Source of the DNA: Agromyces sp. G08B096
GTDB lineage: Bacteria; Actinomycetota; Actinomycetes; Actinomycetales; Microbacteriaceae
Direction: 5' to 3'
NCBI RefSeq assembly: GCF_040267705.1
Contig: NZ_CP158374.1
Span: 744,001 to 808,000, forward strand
DNA: 64,000 nt
Below, piece after piece: positions 1-8,474 of this stretch (positions within the stretch are counted from its first letter, which is position 1; every line of letters starts with the position of its first letter). Position numbers and translations under genes: made by a program. The notes beneath the pieces were generated by a model. It was not told where the DNA came from, did no database searches, and saw only the letters and a program-made list of their open reading frames with translations.

Positions 1-454
1 TCGGCCGCTCGCTGTACCCGAACCCGGGCAAGGATGGAGCGACGACGTGAAATGCCGGAGCGCTCGGGTCTTCGGGGTTCGCCAGGTCGTCCATGACGTG
101 CAGGAACTCGAAGATGCTGCCCGGCCAGCCGTGCGTGAGGATCAGCGGGCGGGCATCCGGGCGCCGGGATCGATGGTGCAGGAAGTGGATGCCCAGCCCG
201 TCGATGACGGTGCGGTACTGCCCGATCTCCGCGAGGCGCGCCTCGAACGGCCTCCAGTCGAACGCGGTCCGCCAGTAGTGCACGAGCTCGGTGAGATCGG
301 CGAGCGGAACGCCTTGGCTCCACCGGGCAGAACCCGAGGTCTCCGGGTCGACGGTCTCCGCCTCCGGGAAGCGCGCGTTGGTCAAGCGGGTACGGAGGTC
401 GTCGAGGTCCGCTTCCGGCGTGGTGGCTTCGAACCTCTGCACGCTGTCGTCCAC
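1..454 (-). CDS. Epoxide hydrolase family protein, C-terminally cut by window edge
   Basis: The reading frame begins with GTG at 454, preceded by an AGGAG ribosome site, and runs off the left edge, so only about 151 N-terminal residues are present. The start region resembles the N-terminal domain of the epoxide hydrolase family (EHN), which precedes an alpha/beta hydrolase core. The motif LTHGWPGSIFEF near residue 110 is the HGWPGS oxyanion-hole segment typical of this family, and a further conserved block FHVVAPSLPGFGYS follows. The nucleophile Asp and the catalytic His would lie outside the window. Substrate cannot be told. It is divergent from the GrpB gene that follows. Confidence 0.8.
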   Translation of the reverse strand, partial: MDDSVQRFEATTPEADLDDLRTRLTNARFPEAETVDPETSGSARWSQGVPLADLTELVHYWRTAFDWRPFEARLAEIGQYRTVIDGLGIHFLHHRSRRPDARPLILTHGWPGSIFEFLHVMDDLANPEDPSAPAFHVVAPSLPGFGYSERP

Positions 455-604
455 GGGGCTCCTCTCGAGTTCGACCCGCGAGCAGGATGAGCTCGCGTGA
501 GCTCGGCTCGCGTCGCGAGACCGGCTTCCCGGCGACGGTATCCGAGCCCGCCCGATCCGTTCCAGCCTCGGCGACCCGCTGGTGTGGTGTGAGATCATCA
601 TCGG

Positions 605-1237
605 ATGCCGAGCGCACGGGACATCGTCACGTTCTCAGACAGTCCGCCGCCGCCCGGGGCGAGCCCATGGGTCGCGGGCGCGGAGGCGCGCGACGGCGAC
701 ATCGCCATCGTCGAACCGGATGCCTCGTGGCCGGAGGCGTTCTCCCGCATCGCGGACCTCGTGCAGGACGCACTCGGCCCGCGGGCGTTGCAGATCGAGC
801 ACGTCGGGTCGACCTCGGTGCCGGGCCTGCCGGCGAAGCCGATCATCGACGTCGATGTGATCGTCGCGAACCCGGCTGACGAAGCCTCCTGGCTCCCCGC
901 TCTTGAGGCCAAGGGCTTCGTGCTCACCGTGCGCGAGCCGTGGTGGCACGAGCACCGCTGCCTGCGGCACGCCGCCCCTCGCACGAACGTCCATGTGTTC
1001 GGGCCCGATGCGCCCGAGCCCTGGAAGCACCGGATCTTCCGCGATCACCTGCGGCGCGACACCGTCGACCGCGATCTGTACGCCGCGGTCAAACGCGAGA
1101 CCGCCGCCGACGCCAACGCGCACGGCGAGACCGTGATGCAGTACAACGCCCGAAAGCAGGCCGTGATCCGTGAGATCTACGACCGTGCGTTCCGCGCCGC
1201 CGGTCTCGCGGGCGCAGGAAGCGTCTCGATCAGCTGA
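605..1237 (+). CDS. GrpB/UPF0157 family nucleotidyltransferase-like protein
   Basis: This 210-residue protein carries the GrpB signature: a segment IEHVGSTSVPGLPAKPIID around residues 63-81 with the GSTS and DVDV motifs of a minimal nucleotidyltransferase fold. GrpB proteins are often fused to or confused with dephospho-CoA kinase, but the biochemical role is not settled. The ATG at 605 sits 6 nt after GATCAT, a -10-like hexamer, so the transcript may be leaderless. Its 3' end overlaps the 3' end of the convergent aminotransferase gene by 61 bp. Confidence 0.8.
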   Translation: MPSARDIVTFSDSPPPPGASPWVAGAEARDGDIAIVEPDASWPEAFSRIADLVQDALGPRALQIEHVGSTSVPGLPAKPIIDVDVIVANPADEASWLPALEAKGFVLTVREPWWHEHRCLRHAAPRTNVHVFGPDAPEPWKHRIFRDHLRRDTVDRDLYAAVKRETAADANAHGETVMQYNARKQAVIREIYDRAFRAAGLAGAGSVSIS

Positions 1238-2397
1238 TCGATCTCGCGGTCCGTGTTGAAGTAGTGCACGGAGGCGCGTACCACGGCGGGGAGGCCTCTG
1301 TGCTCGAGGTCGAGACGGGCGTATTCCATGACGGAGACGCTGGTGTTGATGCGCTGCTCAGTGAGCCGGCTCTGCACAGTGTGCGGGTCGATTCCGTCGA
1401 TCGTGAATGTCACGATTCCGCAGGTCCGGTCACCGCGATCGTGGACCTGGATGCCGGGTAGCTCGGCCAATCGCTGTCGCAGGGTGTCGGCGAGCGTGCT
1501 GGCGCGTTCTTCGATGTCGGAGAGTCCCCAGGATCGCGCGTACGCGACGGCCTCGCCGAGCCCGATCTTCGCGGCGACGTTCGTCTCCCAGTTCTCGAAC
1601 CGGCGTGCGTCCTCCCGGATGCGGTATCCATCCGGCGTCGTCCACGTGGCTGCGTGGAGGTCGAGGAACGGTGGTTCGAGCGCCGTGATGAAGTCGCGCC
1701 GAATGTACGCGAAACCCGTGCCCCGTGGGCCTCGGAGGAACTTCCGGCCCGTGGCGGTCAGGAAATCGCAGCCGATCTCGGTGACGTCGATGGGCATCTG
1801 TCCGACCGATTGGCACGCGTCCAGCAGGTAGGGCACACCGTATGCGCGCGCGAGGTCGCCGACCTCTTTCGCCGGATTGACGAGACCACCCTGGGTAGGG
1901 ATGTGGGTGATCGCGATGAGTCGCACGGGTCCCGTGGTCGGTGCTTCCAGTCGTCGACGGAGATCGTCGATGCTGAGCTGACCGGTCTCGTCGTCGTCGA
2001 CCGGTTCCACCACGACGCCAGTGCGGGCCGCGATCTGAAGGAATGCGATCACGTTGCTGGCGTACTCGGCCCGTGAGGTGAGGATGCGGTCGCCGGCTCG
2101 GAAGGTGGAGGCGAGGGCGTAGAAGACCATGTCCCAGGCACGGGTGGCGTTCTCGACGATGGCGATCTCATCGCGGTGGCATCCGATCAGCGCCGCGATC
2201 TCGTCGTAGGCCCGCTCGATCCTGGGGGACGCTTCTGCTGCAGCTTCGTATCCGCCGATCTCGCTCTCGCGGCGCAGGTGGTCGATGACGGCATCGGTGA
2301 CCTGTCGCGGTGGAAGCGAGGACCCCGCGTTGTTGAAGTGGGCGACGTTCCGCACCCCGGGGGTGTCGACACGAGCGAGTGCGACATCGATGGCCAT
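1177..2397 (-). CDS. Class V aminotransferase (cysteine desulfurase-like, PLP-dependent)
   Basis: The 406-residue protein has the fold-type I PLP pattern of class V aminotransferases: an N-terminal FNNAGSSLPP block, a central LLDACQSVGQ block with the cofactor-binding Asp, and GRKFLRGPRGTGF containing the Schiff-base lysine. The family includes cysteine desulfurases, isopenicillin N epimerases and kynureninase-like enzymes; the sequence does not identify the substrate. It starts 6 bp after the stop of the upstream GntR-type regulator and is almost certainly in the same operon, so the regulator probably controls it. Its C-terminus overlaps the convergent GrpB gene. Confidence 0.85.
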   Translation of the reverse strand: MAIDVALARVDTPGVRNVAHFNNAGSSLPPRQVTDAVIDHLRRESEIGGYEAAAEASPRIERAYDEIAALIGCHRDEIAIVENATRAWDMVFYALASTFRAGDRILTSRAEYASNVIAFLQIAARTGVVVEPVDDDETGQLSIDDLRRRLEAPTTGPVRLIAITHIPTQGGLVNPAKEVGDLARAYGVPYLLDACQSVGQMPIDVTEIGCDFLTATGRKFLRGPRGTGFAYIRRDFITALEPPFLDLHAATWTTPDGYRIREDARRFENWETNVAAKIGLGEAVAYARSWGLSDIEERASTLADTLRQRLAELPGIQVHDRGDRTCGIVTFTIDGIDPHTVQSRLTEQRINTSVSVMEYARLDLEHRGLPAVVRASVHYFNTDREIDQLIETLPAPARPAARNARS

Positions 2398-2403
2398 GCT
2401 GGT

Positions 2404-3117
2404 CTACTCCTGTCGTTCCGTTGGGGGTGGGGATGATTGTGCCGCCTTGAGTGCCGTCAGGTGAGCCCGGGTCAGGGCGGCGGCTCGGGCGGGATCTGCG
2501 TCGGCGATCGCCCGCACGATCTCTTCGTGCACCTCGTGATCTTCGCCCGGCACGCCGGCGTCGCAGGTCGTCGCGTTCGATGGCAGGTCGAGCATGTCGA
2601 TCATGGCCTCGCGCATGCGTGGCGTGAAGCCGTCGAAGAACTCGAGCAGCACGGCGTTGTGGGCCGACGCCACGATGGCGCGGTGAACCACGCTGTCGGC
2701 GTCCACGTACTGGGCGGTCGTCTGCCCTGGCGTGATCCGCCGGGCGAGCGCCTCGTGCATCGCCCGGATGTCGGATGAGGTGCGCCGCTCCGCGGCGAGC
2801 GCAGCAGCCTCGGTCTCGATGGCGATGCGCCCCTCGATGACGGCGACGATGTCCGCTCTGCGCAGAAGGAGACCCCAGTTCTCACTCGCGTCAGCAGCCG
2901 CGACGAAGACTCCTGCTCCCTGCCGCGTCTGAAGCACGCCCCGGCCGGCCAGCTGTCGGATCGCCTCTCGAACAGTCGAGCGGCCGACGCCGAGCTGCGG
3001 TGCCAACGTCGTCTCACCCGGGAGCTTCCCACCGACCGGCCACTCGCCCGACGCGATCCGCTCGAGGAGCAGATCGGCGGCTTGATCCGCCAGTGACTTG
3101 CGTTGTACGGAGACCAT
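2404..3117 (-). CDS. GntR/FadR family transcriptional regulator
   Basis: The protein starts with a winged helix-turn-helix (residues about 5-75, including ETTLAPQLGVGRSTVREAIR) followed by an all-helical FadR C-terminal domain (FCD) of about 140 residues. I chose ATG 3117 (237 residues) because the HTH begins directly after it; longer in-frame starts add an arginine-rich stretch with no family match. FadR-type regulators sense small organic acids or amino acids and usually repress their neighbours. The downstream partner is the class V aminotransferase. The effector is unknown. Confidence 0.85.
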   Translation of the reverse strand: MVSVQRKSLADQAADLLLERIASGEWPVGGKLPGETTLAPQLGVGRSTVREAIRQLAGRGVLQTRQGAGVFVAAADASENWGLLLRRADIVAVIEGRIAIETEAAALAAERRTSSDIRAMHEALARRITPGQTTAQYVDADSVVHRAIVASAHNAVLLEFFDGFTPRMREAMIDMLDLPSNATTCDAGVPGEDHEVHEEIVRAIADADPARAAALTRAHLTALKAAQSSPPPTERQE

Positions 3118-3244
3118 GGCGGGCACCTCAGCCCGCCTCGTCGGTGACGTCCACGCTCGCCCGACCCGCGGCCCGCCTGTGTCCTGCGTGTCTCGAACCT
3201 TCCATGCCCGAGACACTACCTGTCTACTTGTCTGAGGTGTGCTA

Positions 3245-3258
3245 GTTTCTCGAGAAAC
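3245..3258. promoter_or_regulatory. 14-bp perfect palindrome between the GntR regulator and the GNAT gene
   Basis: GTTTCTCGAGAAAC is a perfect inverted repeat in the divergent intergenic region. A TAGTTT hexamer overlaps its left half. Its position suits an operator for the neighbouring GntR-type regulator, but no binding motif for this regulator is known. Confidence 0.4.
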
Positions 3259-3304
3259 AGCCTCGGCCTGCCCTCTCTGAGCCGAGCGGAGCGGAGACAC
3301 TCTC

Positions 3305-3823
3305 ATGAGCGGCCACACCTCGGATCGGCCCCGTCCGCCGGTGCAGTTCCGTGCCGCGGTGCCGGCCGATGCGGAGCGGATCGCACAGATCTGGGAGCCC
3401 GGCTGGCACGCCGGTCACGACGGCCACGTGCCCGAGTCGCTGAGCCTGCTGCGGACGTCGGCGTCGTTCCGCGAGCGAGCGGCGCGCATGATCGACTCGA
3501 CACGTGTGGCGGTGGTAGACGACGAGATCGTCGGCTTCACGGTGTGCTCAGGCGACGAGATCGAGCAGGTCTACCTCGCCGAGGAGGCCCGCGGGAGCGG
3601 GATCGCCGGGCTGATGCTCGCCGACGCGGTGCGGGTGGTGCGCGCCGCCGGCCACGCCGAGCCGTGGCTCGCGGTGGCGAGCGGGAACGCGCGGGCCCGA
3701 CGCTTCTACGAGCGGCAGGGCTGGCGCGACGCCGGCCCCTTTGCCTACGACGCGCAGACGGAGCACGGCACGGTGCCCGTCTCGTGCCACCGCTACGTGC
3801 TCCCGGCAGTCGTCACTCACTAG
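3305..3823 (+). CDS. GNAT family N-acetyltransferase
   Basis: The 172-residue protein has the single-domain GNAT fold. The acetyl-CoA binding motif A is visible as VYLAEEARGSGIAGLMLADA (about residues 86-105, with the R-G-x-G/S pattern), followed by the C-terminal block SGNARARRFYERQGW. The N-terminal part has W-x-x-GW residues seen in substrate loops. The acceptor is unknown. It is divergent from the GntR operon. A GGAG lies upstream of ATG 3305 at rather long distance. Confidence 0.85.
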   Translation: MSGHTSDRPRPPVQFRAAVPADAERIAQIWEPGWHAGHDGHVPESLSLLRTSASFRERAARMIDSTRVAVVDDEIVGFTVCSGDEIEQVYLAEEARGSGIAGLMLADAVRVVRAAGHAEPWLAVASGNARARRFYERQGWRDAGPFAYDAQTEHGTVPVSCHRYVLPAVVTH

Positions 3824-3895
3824 CGGGCCGGGTCGAGCGGCGGGATGCTCTCGATCGCGCACACGAGCATCGGCAGGTCGGGGTCGCCATCGGCG

Positions 3896-4654
3896 CTAGG
3901 GGCGTGAGCGCACGAGCCGGTGCATCCCCTCGCCCGACATCGGGCGGCCGAGCAGCCATCCCTGCCCGCGATCGCACCCGAGCCGGCGTACGCGCTCGAG
4001 TTGCTCCTCGGTCTCGATGCCCTCGGCGACCACCCGGATGCCCGACCGGTGCGCGACATCCACCGCGCGTGACATGGTCTTTAGCGCCTCGGGGGAGTCG
4101 TCGCCCACGAGGGTGCGATCGAGCTTGACCTCGGTGCCGTGCAAGCGGCGCAGCTGCGTAATGGATGCATGTCCGGTGCCGAGGTCGTCCACGGCGATGC
4201 CGACGCCGATCGCCCGGAGTGGGCCCAGGCGACGCAGCACCGGCGCGATGTCGGTGACGGCGCGCGACTCGGTGATCTCGAGCGTGAGCACGCCGCCCTG
4301 CCTCGTGTAGCGGCGCAGGCACTGCACGAGCCACTCGGTGAATTCGCGCGTCTCGAGCTGCACGGGGGACACGTTCACGGAGAGGTCGATCGGATCCTCC
4401 GGCGTGGACCACTCCGCCAGCGCCCGGCAGCACTGCTCCGCCATATAGCGGCCGATCTCGTCGATCAGGCCGGTGTCCTCGGCGACCGGGATGAACTCGT
4501 CCGGCGGGATCAGGCCCCATTCAGGATGCTTCCACCGGCACAGTGCCTCGGCGCCGACCACCCGGCCGGTGGCGAGGTCGACCTGCGGCTGGAAGACGGC
4601 GAAGATCTCGTCGCGGTCGACGGCGCCGCGGAGCGCGGACTCGAGACTTCGCAC
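3896..4654 (-). CDS. EAL-domain cyclic-di-GMP phosphodiesterase
   Basis: The 252-residue protein is a stand-alone EAL domain. The motif is intact (GAEALCRWKHPEWG near residues 33-46), as are the metal and substrate residues: NVSP, LEITES, DDLGTGHAS, KLDRT and VAEGIET, so it should hydrolyse c-di-GMP to pGpG. I start at GTG 4654, which lies 6 nt after a TAGTTT -10 hexamer on the minus strand, indicating a leaderless message. It has no membrane or sensor domain and is probably cytoplasmic. It is transcribed divergently from the GGDEF protein at 4765, so the two likely set one local c-di-GMP pool. Confidence 0.9.
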   Translation of the reverse strand: MRSLESALRGAVDRDEIFAVFQPQVDLATGRVVGAEALCRWKHPEWGLIPPDEFIPVAEDTGLIDEIGRYMAEQCCRALAEWSTPEDPIDLSVNVSPVQLETREFTEWLVQCLRRYTRQGGVLTLEITESRAVTDIAPVLRRLGPLRAIGVGIAVDDLGTGHASITQLRRLHGTEVKLDRTLVGDDSPEALKTMSRAVDVAHRSGIRVVAEGIETEEQLERVRRLGCDRGQGWLLGRPMSGEGMHRLVRSRP

Positions 4655-4729
4655 ACCTCGAAACTACGGCACGCGAGTGCAGGGTTTCGCCGCTCGGTCG
4701 CGTGGCGTCGTCGGATCCATCACACGGAA

Positions 4730-4758
4730 TTGACACCCGCACGCCGCCCGGCGATCAT
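4730..4758 (+). promoter_or_regulatory. Sigma-A-type promoter for the GGDEF gene, leaderless
   Basis: TTGACA (4730-4735) and GATCAT (4753-4758) are separated by 17 bp. The expected transcription start falls at the A of ATG 4765, so the mRNA should have no 5' leader. This fixes the start of the downstream gene; no Shine-Dalgarno sequence is present. Confidence 0.6.
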
Positions 4759-4764
4759 TCCTCC

Positions 4765-6162
4765 ATGCCCAACCCCCAGAGTGCCTCCGCCCCTGAGGCA
4801 CCAGCCCTTCCCCGGCTGACGTCGTGCGGGCTCATCGCGATCGATCCGCAGGGGGCGATCGTCGACACCAACCCCGTGCTCCTCGACTGGCTGGGCAGCG
4901 ACCGCGCGGATGTCCTGGGGCGGCCGCTCGAGAGCATCCTCCAGTTGCGTATGCCGCTTGCTGGCGGTGACGGGATGGTGCCGACCGACGCGACCCTGCA
5001 CGGCGCGTCGGGTATCGTCCGCCCGGTCGTGATCGGCGCCATCGAGGGTGTGGCGGCTGGCGGCGGAATGCAGATCGCTGTCTACGACGTGTCGGCGCGC
5101 TCCGCGTTCAGGCTCGGCTTCCGCGGCGCCGAGGCGAAGACCGAACGTGGTCGCCAGCGACTGCAGATCCTCCTGAACTCGTCGGTCGGGTTCGCCGAGA
5201 CCCGTTCGGAGACCGATGCGGCCGAGCTCCTCGTCGATGTCGCGCAGCGTGCTTTCGCGGCGACCTTCGTGAGCGTCCACCTGCGCGAGCCCGACGGCAT
5301 CGTCCAGGTGGCGGGCGTCAATCCGCTCGCCGGCAACTGGCCGAAGGACTTCCGCCCCGCCGGGACGGTCACGCTCCTCAATGGCGGCGTGCTCGTCGTC
5401 CGGACGCCCGACGACGCCGACGCCTATGTGCCCGGCGTCGGCATGAGCGACGTCTACCGCAGGTCTGGCATCGAAGCCGCGATCTCATCGCCGCTCCGGT
5501 ACAAGGGCGACGCGCTCGGTTCGATGATCTGCTACTTCGACCACCCGCGCGAGTTCGACGACCAGGCCGCGCCGCTCGCCGAGGCCCTGTCTGGCCAGGC
5601 CGCTCAGGCGATCACGCGCATCCGGCTCGAGGAGACGCTCCGGCGCGCCGCCATGCACGACGAGGTGACGGGCCTGCCCAGCCGGCGGCTGTTCGAGGAA
5701 GACGTCAACCGGGCGCTGCTCAACGACTTCGCGGCGCTGGCCGTGCTCTTCATCGACCTCGACGGATTCAAGTCCGTGAACGACCGGATGGGACATGCAT
5801 CCGGCGACTCGCTGCTCACCGAGGTCGGCGCGCGTCTGCGCGGAGTCATCCGCGAACGCGACGTGCTCGGCCGGTTCGGAGGCGACGAGTTCATCGCGGT
5901 CGCGGAGATCGATCGGCCTGAGGATGCGCTCGCGCTCGCCGAGCGCATCCGTGTCGCCGTCGCCGAGCCCTACGACGACCTGCCGGCCGACCTGCGCATC
6001 ACCGCCAGCATCGGCGTGGTGACGATCGAGGGTTCCGGCGAGCCGATCGTCATCGACCAGCTCATTCGCACGGCTGACCACGCGATGTACGAGGCGAAGA
6101 TGGCCGGCGGCGATCGGGTCGCCGCGCTCAATGTGCGGTCGGCGCGGCAGCGGGTCGAGTAG
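4765..6162 (+). CDS. PAS-GAF-GGDEF diguanylate cyclase
   Basis: This 465-residue cytoplasmic protein has a PAS-like sensor (about 15-115, GLIAIDPQGAIVDTN), a GAF-like domain (about 135-285) and a C-terminal GGDEF domain (about 295-460). The active site reads RFGGDEF near residue 371, with the upstream substrate block FKSVNDRMGHASGD, so cyclase activity is expected. An RxxD inhibitory site is not obvious. I start at ATG 4765 because of the promoter geometry; an open frame extends upstream but overlaps the promoter. It is divergent from the EAL gene. Confidence 0.92.
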   Translation: MPNPQSASAPEAPALPRLTSCGLIAIDPQGAIVDTNPVLLDWLGSDRADVLGRPLESILQLRMPLAGGDGMVPTDATLHGASGIVRPVVIGAIEGVAAGGGMQIAVYDVSARSAFRLGFRGAEAKTERGRQRLQILLNSSVGFAETRSETDAAELLVDVAQRAFAATFVSVHLREPDGIVQVAGVNPLAGNWPKDFRPAGTVTLLNGGVLVVRTPDDADAYVPGVGMSDVYRRSGIEAAISSPLRYKGDALGSMICYFDHPREFDDQAAPLAEALSGQAAQAITRIRLEETLRRAAMHDEVTGLPSRRLFEEDVNRALLNDFAALAVLFIDLDGFKSVNDRMGHASGDSLLTEVGARLRGVIRERDVLGRFGGDEFIAVAEIDRPEDALALAERIRVAVAEPYDDLPADLRITASIGVVTIEGSGEPIVIDQLIRTADHAMYEAKMAGGDRVAALNVRSARQRVE

Positions 6163-6287
6163 GGGCTGCTGCGTTCCTGCAGCTCTCGCCGTCTCTTGCG
6201 TTGTGCCGCCTGTGAGCGCGAGCGCGAACGACTGCGCGAAGTGTCCGTATCTGAGGATGCCGGCTCTGCCCGTTCGCTTTCGCGCAT

Positions 6288-6308
6288 TTGATGGCACGTT
6301 GATGGCGC
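6288..6308 (+). repeat. Relic integrase arm-type repeat pair
   Basis: TTGATGGCAC (6288-6297) and TTGATGGCGC (6299-6308) form a pair with period 11. The sequence that follows keeps similarity to the region after the paired TTAATGGCCC repeats at 15009-15029 inside the mobile element. It is probably a decayed arm site of a related integrase. The rest of 6163-6333 shows no gene. Confidence 0.4.
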
Positions 6309-6333
6309 AGGTTTGGCACCGATGGGCCGTGAG

Positions 6334-6744
6334 CTATCTGCTGTCGCGAGCCCAAGCGGTGATGATTCCTGAGGCTCCGAGGGTCGACCCTTTGCTCACC
6401 CAGAATGCGATGTAGTCCGGATCGCCCCGTACGCCGGGCACACCCTCTGCGTCGATGATGCAGATCGCCGCGAAGGTCTCCTCGTCAACCGGGAGGGCGT
6501 CGGCCCAGCCCTCGACAGTCTGAACCTCAGTTCCCACCTGGCGCACTTCTGAGGCGGGCGATTCGATGGCAGCCAGCAAGCGGTGGCCTCCCAAAGTCGA
6601 GTTGCATTCGTCGACCGCGCGACGCTCAAGCGTGGCGTCGGCGAATGCTGAACGAAGCAGGTCTGACTCCATCGATTGAGCGGTGCAGCCTGCGAGACCG
6701 ATGGCCGCGACTATCGCGATGGCCGCCAGTCGAGAGTGCTGCAC
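6334..6744 (-). CDS. Putative secreted lipoprotein of unknown function
   Basis: The predicted protein begins with a short basic N-region and a hydrophobic stretch ending in LAGC, a lipobox, so the mature form should be anchored outside the membrane via Cys. The remaining roughly 115 residues contain a pair of Cys that might form a disulfide but no recognised domain. I prefer GTG 6744 because the signal peptide then starts directly; GTG 6780 in the same frame would add 12 residues. No functional neighbour is evident. Confidence 0.6.
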   Translation of the reverse strand: MQHSRLAAIAIVAAIGLAGCTAQSMESDLLRSAFADATLERRAVDECNSTLGGHRLLAAIESPASEVRQVGTEVQTVEGWADALPVDEETFAAICIIDAEGVPGVRGDPDYIAFWVSKGSTLGASGIITAWARDSR

Positions 6745-6785
6745 CCCGCCAACGTACAGATAATTGACCCCGGGTATCACTATTC

Positions 6786-7091
6786 ATGGAGGCTGAGCGC
6801 GCAGTGACAGAGTTGGTGCCGGCGCCAGGATGGCATGAAGACCCCGAGACGTCGGATGTAGAACGTTGGTGGGACGGCACGCGCTGGTCGGATACCGAGT
6901 TCCGTCCGAAGCCTGACCAACGCGGGACTGCCGGAAGCCGCTGGTGGCGAGGACCCCGTCCCTGCCGCGCGAGCTGCGCCGAGCCATCGGGTAGGCGCCG
7001 CCAAATGACCCCACCTTCGATGAACCCCTGCTGCCCTTCGGGCGGCGGGGGTTCTTCTTTTGCCAGTCTCATCTCCTCGGAGGGACGTTGA
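6786..7091 (+). pseudogene. Truncated DUF2510-domain protein remnant
   Basis: Residues 13-40 of this frame match the DUF2510 motif (PAPGWHEDP and RWWDGTRWSD), a short actinobacterial module that normally precedes membrane segments. After it the frame becomes low-complexity and runs through a perfect-looking terminator hairpin at 7023-7053, so the rest of the gene has been lost or replaced. An in-frame GTG at 6804 is an alternative start. I regard it as a remnant. Confidence 0.5.
7023..7053 (+). terminator. Rho-independent terminator
   Basis: A 14-bp stem (AACCCC at the left, GGGGTT at the right, two G-U pairs) with loop TTC is followed by TTCTTCTTTT. It lies inside the remnant frame at 6786-7091. 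Confidence 0.75.
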
Positions 7092-7103
7092 CGCAGTGCC
7101 ACC

Positions 7104-7138
7104 ATACCGAAGGCTACGGGCCTAACCTTTGGTATACT
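7104..7138 (+). promoter_or_regulatory. Fic promoter with overlapping inverted-repeat operator
   Basis: An extended -10 (TGG then TATACT, 7133-7138) lies 6 nt before ATG 7145. An inverted repeat, ATACCGAAGG at 7104-7113 and CCTTTGGTAT at 7126-7135 (9 of 10 positions pair), overlaps the -10, so a bound protein would block transcription. The downstream Fic protein has a C-terminal winged helix and is the likely ligand (inference). Confidence 0.6.
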
Positions 7139-7144
7139 CGAACC

Positions 7145-8365
7145 ATGCCTTCAGATCCCGCCCGTCCGACCGAGCAGCCCACCTCGGCCGCGTGGCCGCC
7201 GCTCGACTACGAACAGCACCCCTGGGTACGCAGCGGAGATGAGCTCGGGTCGAGGCGGGCGCTGCGTGCAGCACGAGGGGACTACCTGGCGGCCGTCCCG
7301 CCGTTCGTCGCGGATGCTCGGGTCGCGCTCGAGGCAGAGACTCTTGCGCTGGCGGACGATGCGAGCCAGGAGCTCGCGCGCTTCGACGCAGAGGCCGGGA
7401 TGATCGCAGCGCCCTTCGCGTCGATCCTTCTGCGCACGGAGTCGGCATCGAGCTCCGAGGTCGAGAACCTGACCTCGAGTGCGAAGCAGGTCGCCCTCGC
7501 GGAGATCGGCCAGGCGAGGTCTGAGAACGCGCGCCTCGTCGTCGCGAACGTGCGCGCCATGCGCGCCGCGATCAGCATGGCCGACCGCCTCGACGAAGCC
7601 TCGATCCTCGCGATGCACGACGCGCTGCTGCGCGAGAGCGCACCCGAGTACGTGGGGCGCTGGCGCGACGAGCAGGTCTGGATCGGAGGCGGCAGCATCT
7701 CGCCGCACGCGGCGACGTTCGTGCCGCCTCACCACGACCTGGTCCCCGCGCTCATGGGCGACCTCGTGGCGTTCGCCGCGCGCACGGACGTGCCGGTGCT
7801 CGTGCAGGCTGCGATCGCGCATGCGCAGTTCGAGACCATCCACCCGTTCCCCGACGGCAACGGCCGCACCGGGCGAGCGCTGCTACAGGGCATGCTGCGT
7901 CACGGCGGACTCACCCGGAACGTCGCCGTGCCCGTGTCAGCGGGTCTTCTGCGAGACACCGATGGCTACTTCGCTGCGCTCACTGCGTTCCGGGCCGGCG
8001 ACCCCGACGCCATCGTCATCTCGGTCGCCAACGCGGTGTTCGGTGCGGTGCAGAACGGCCGCCGGCTCGTCGAGGACATCCAGGCGGCGGTGGCGGGCTG
8101 GGACGAGCGGGTGACCGCCCGCAGCGACTCCGCGGTGCACCGCGTGAAGCGCTACCTGCCGATGCAGCCGGTCGTGAACGCGAAGACTGTCGCCCAGGAA
8201 CTCGGAATCAGCGACGTCGCAGCGCAGAACTCCATCGACCGGCTCGTCGACGCCGAGGTCCTCACGAAGATCAGCGAGGGCCGGCGCAACCGACTCTGGC
8301 AAGCAGGCGAGATCCTCGCTGCACTCGACGCCTTCGGTGAACGAGCACGACGCCGGCGCGGCTAG
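7145..8365 (+). CDS. Fic-domain AMP-transferase with N-terminal inhibitory helix and C-terminal HTH
   Basis: The 406-residue protein has the complete Fic active site HPFPDGNGRTGR near residues 236-247. An N-terminal SSEVEN segment matches the (S/T)xxxE(G/N) inhibitory helix of class II Fic proteins, so activity is probably self-restrained. The C-terminal part (about 335-400) reads NAKTVAQELGISDVAAQNS, a winged helix likely to bind DNA. Fic enzymes transfer AMP to target proteins such as gyrase or to themselves. The ATG at 7145 is leaderless and under an operator, which suggests autoregulation. Confidence 0.88.
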   Translation: MPSDPARPTEQPTSAAWPPLDYEQHPWVRSGDELGSRRALRAARGDYLAAVPPFVADARVALEAETLALADDASQELARFDAEAGMIAAPFASILLRTESASSSEVENLTSSAKQVALAEIGQARSENARLVVANVRAMRAAISMADRLDEASILAMHDALLRESAPEYVGRWRDEQVWIGGGSISPHAATFVPPHHDLVPALMGDLVAFAARTDVPVLVQAAIAHAQFETIHPFPDGNGRTGRALLQGMLRHGGLTRNVAVPVSAGLLRDTDGYFAALTAFRAGDPDAIVISVANAVFGAVQNGRRLVEDIQAAVAGWDERVTARSDSAVHRVKRYLPMQPVVNAKTVAQELGISDVAAQNSIDRLVDAEVLTKISEGRRNRLWQAGEILAALDAFGERARRRRG

Positions 8366-8474
8366 ACCGTGTCTTCTAGCCGCCGACGCTAGAGGCCGGT
8401 CTCTCGGAGGATGACGCCACTACATGGCGTCGGCTCGCAGTGCGTCTTTACCGCCGGAGACGCGGACCGGGACA

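Noticed and set aside
6131..6415. Open frame over the relic arm repeat region
   Set aside because: Composition is not protein-like and it overlaps the lipoprotein gene on the other strand; only the repeats are notable.
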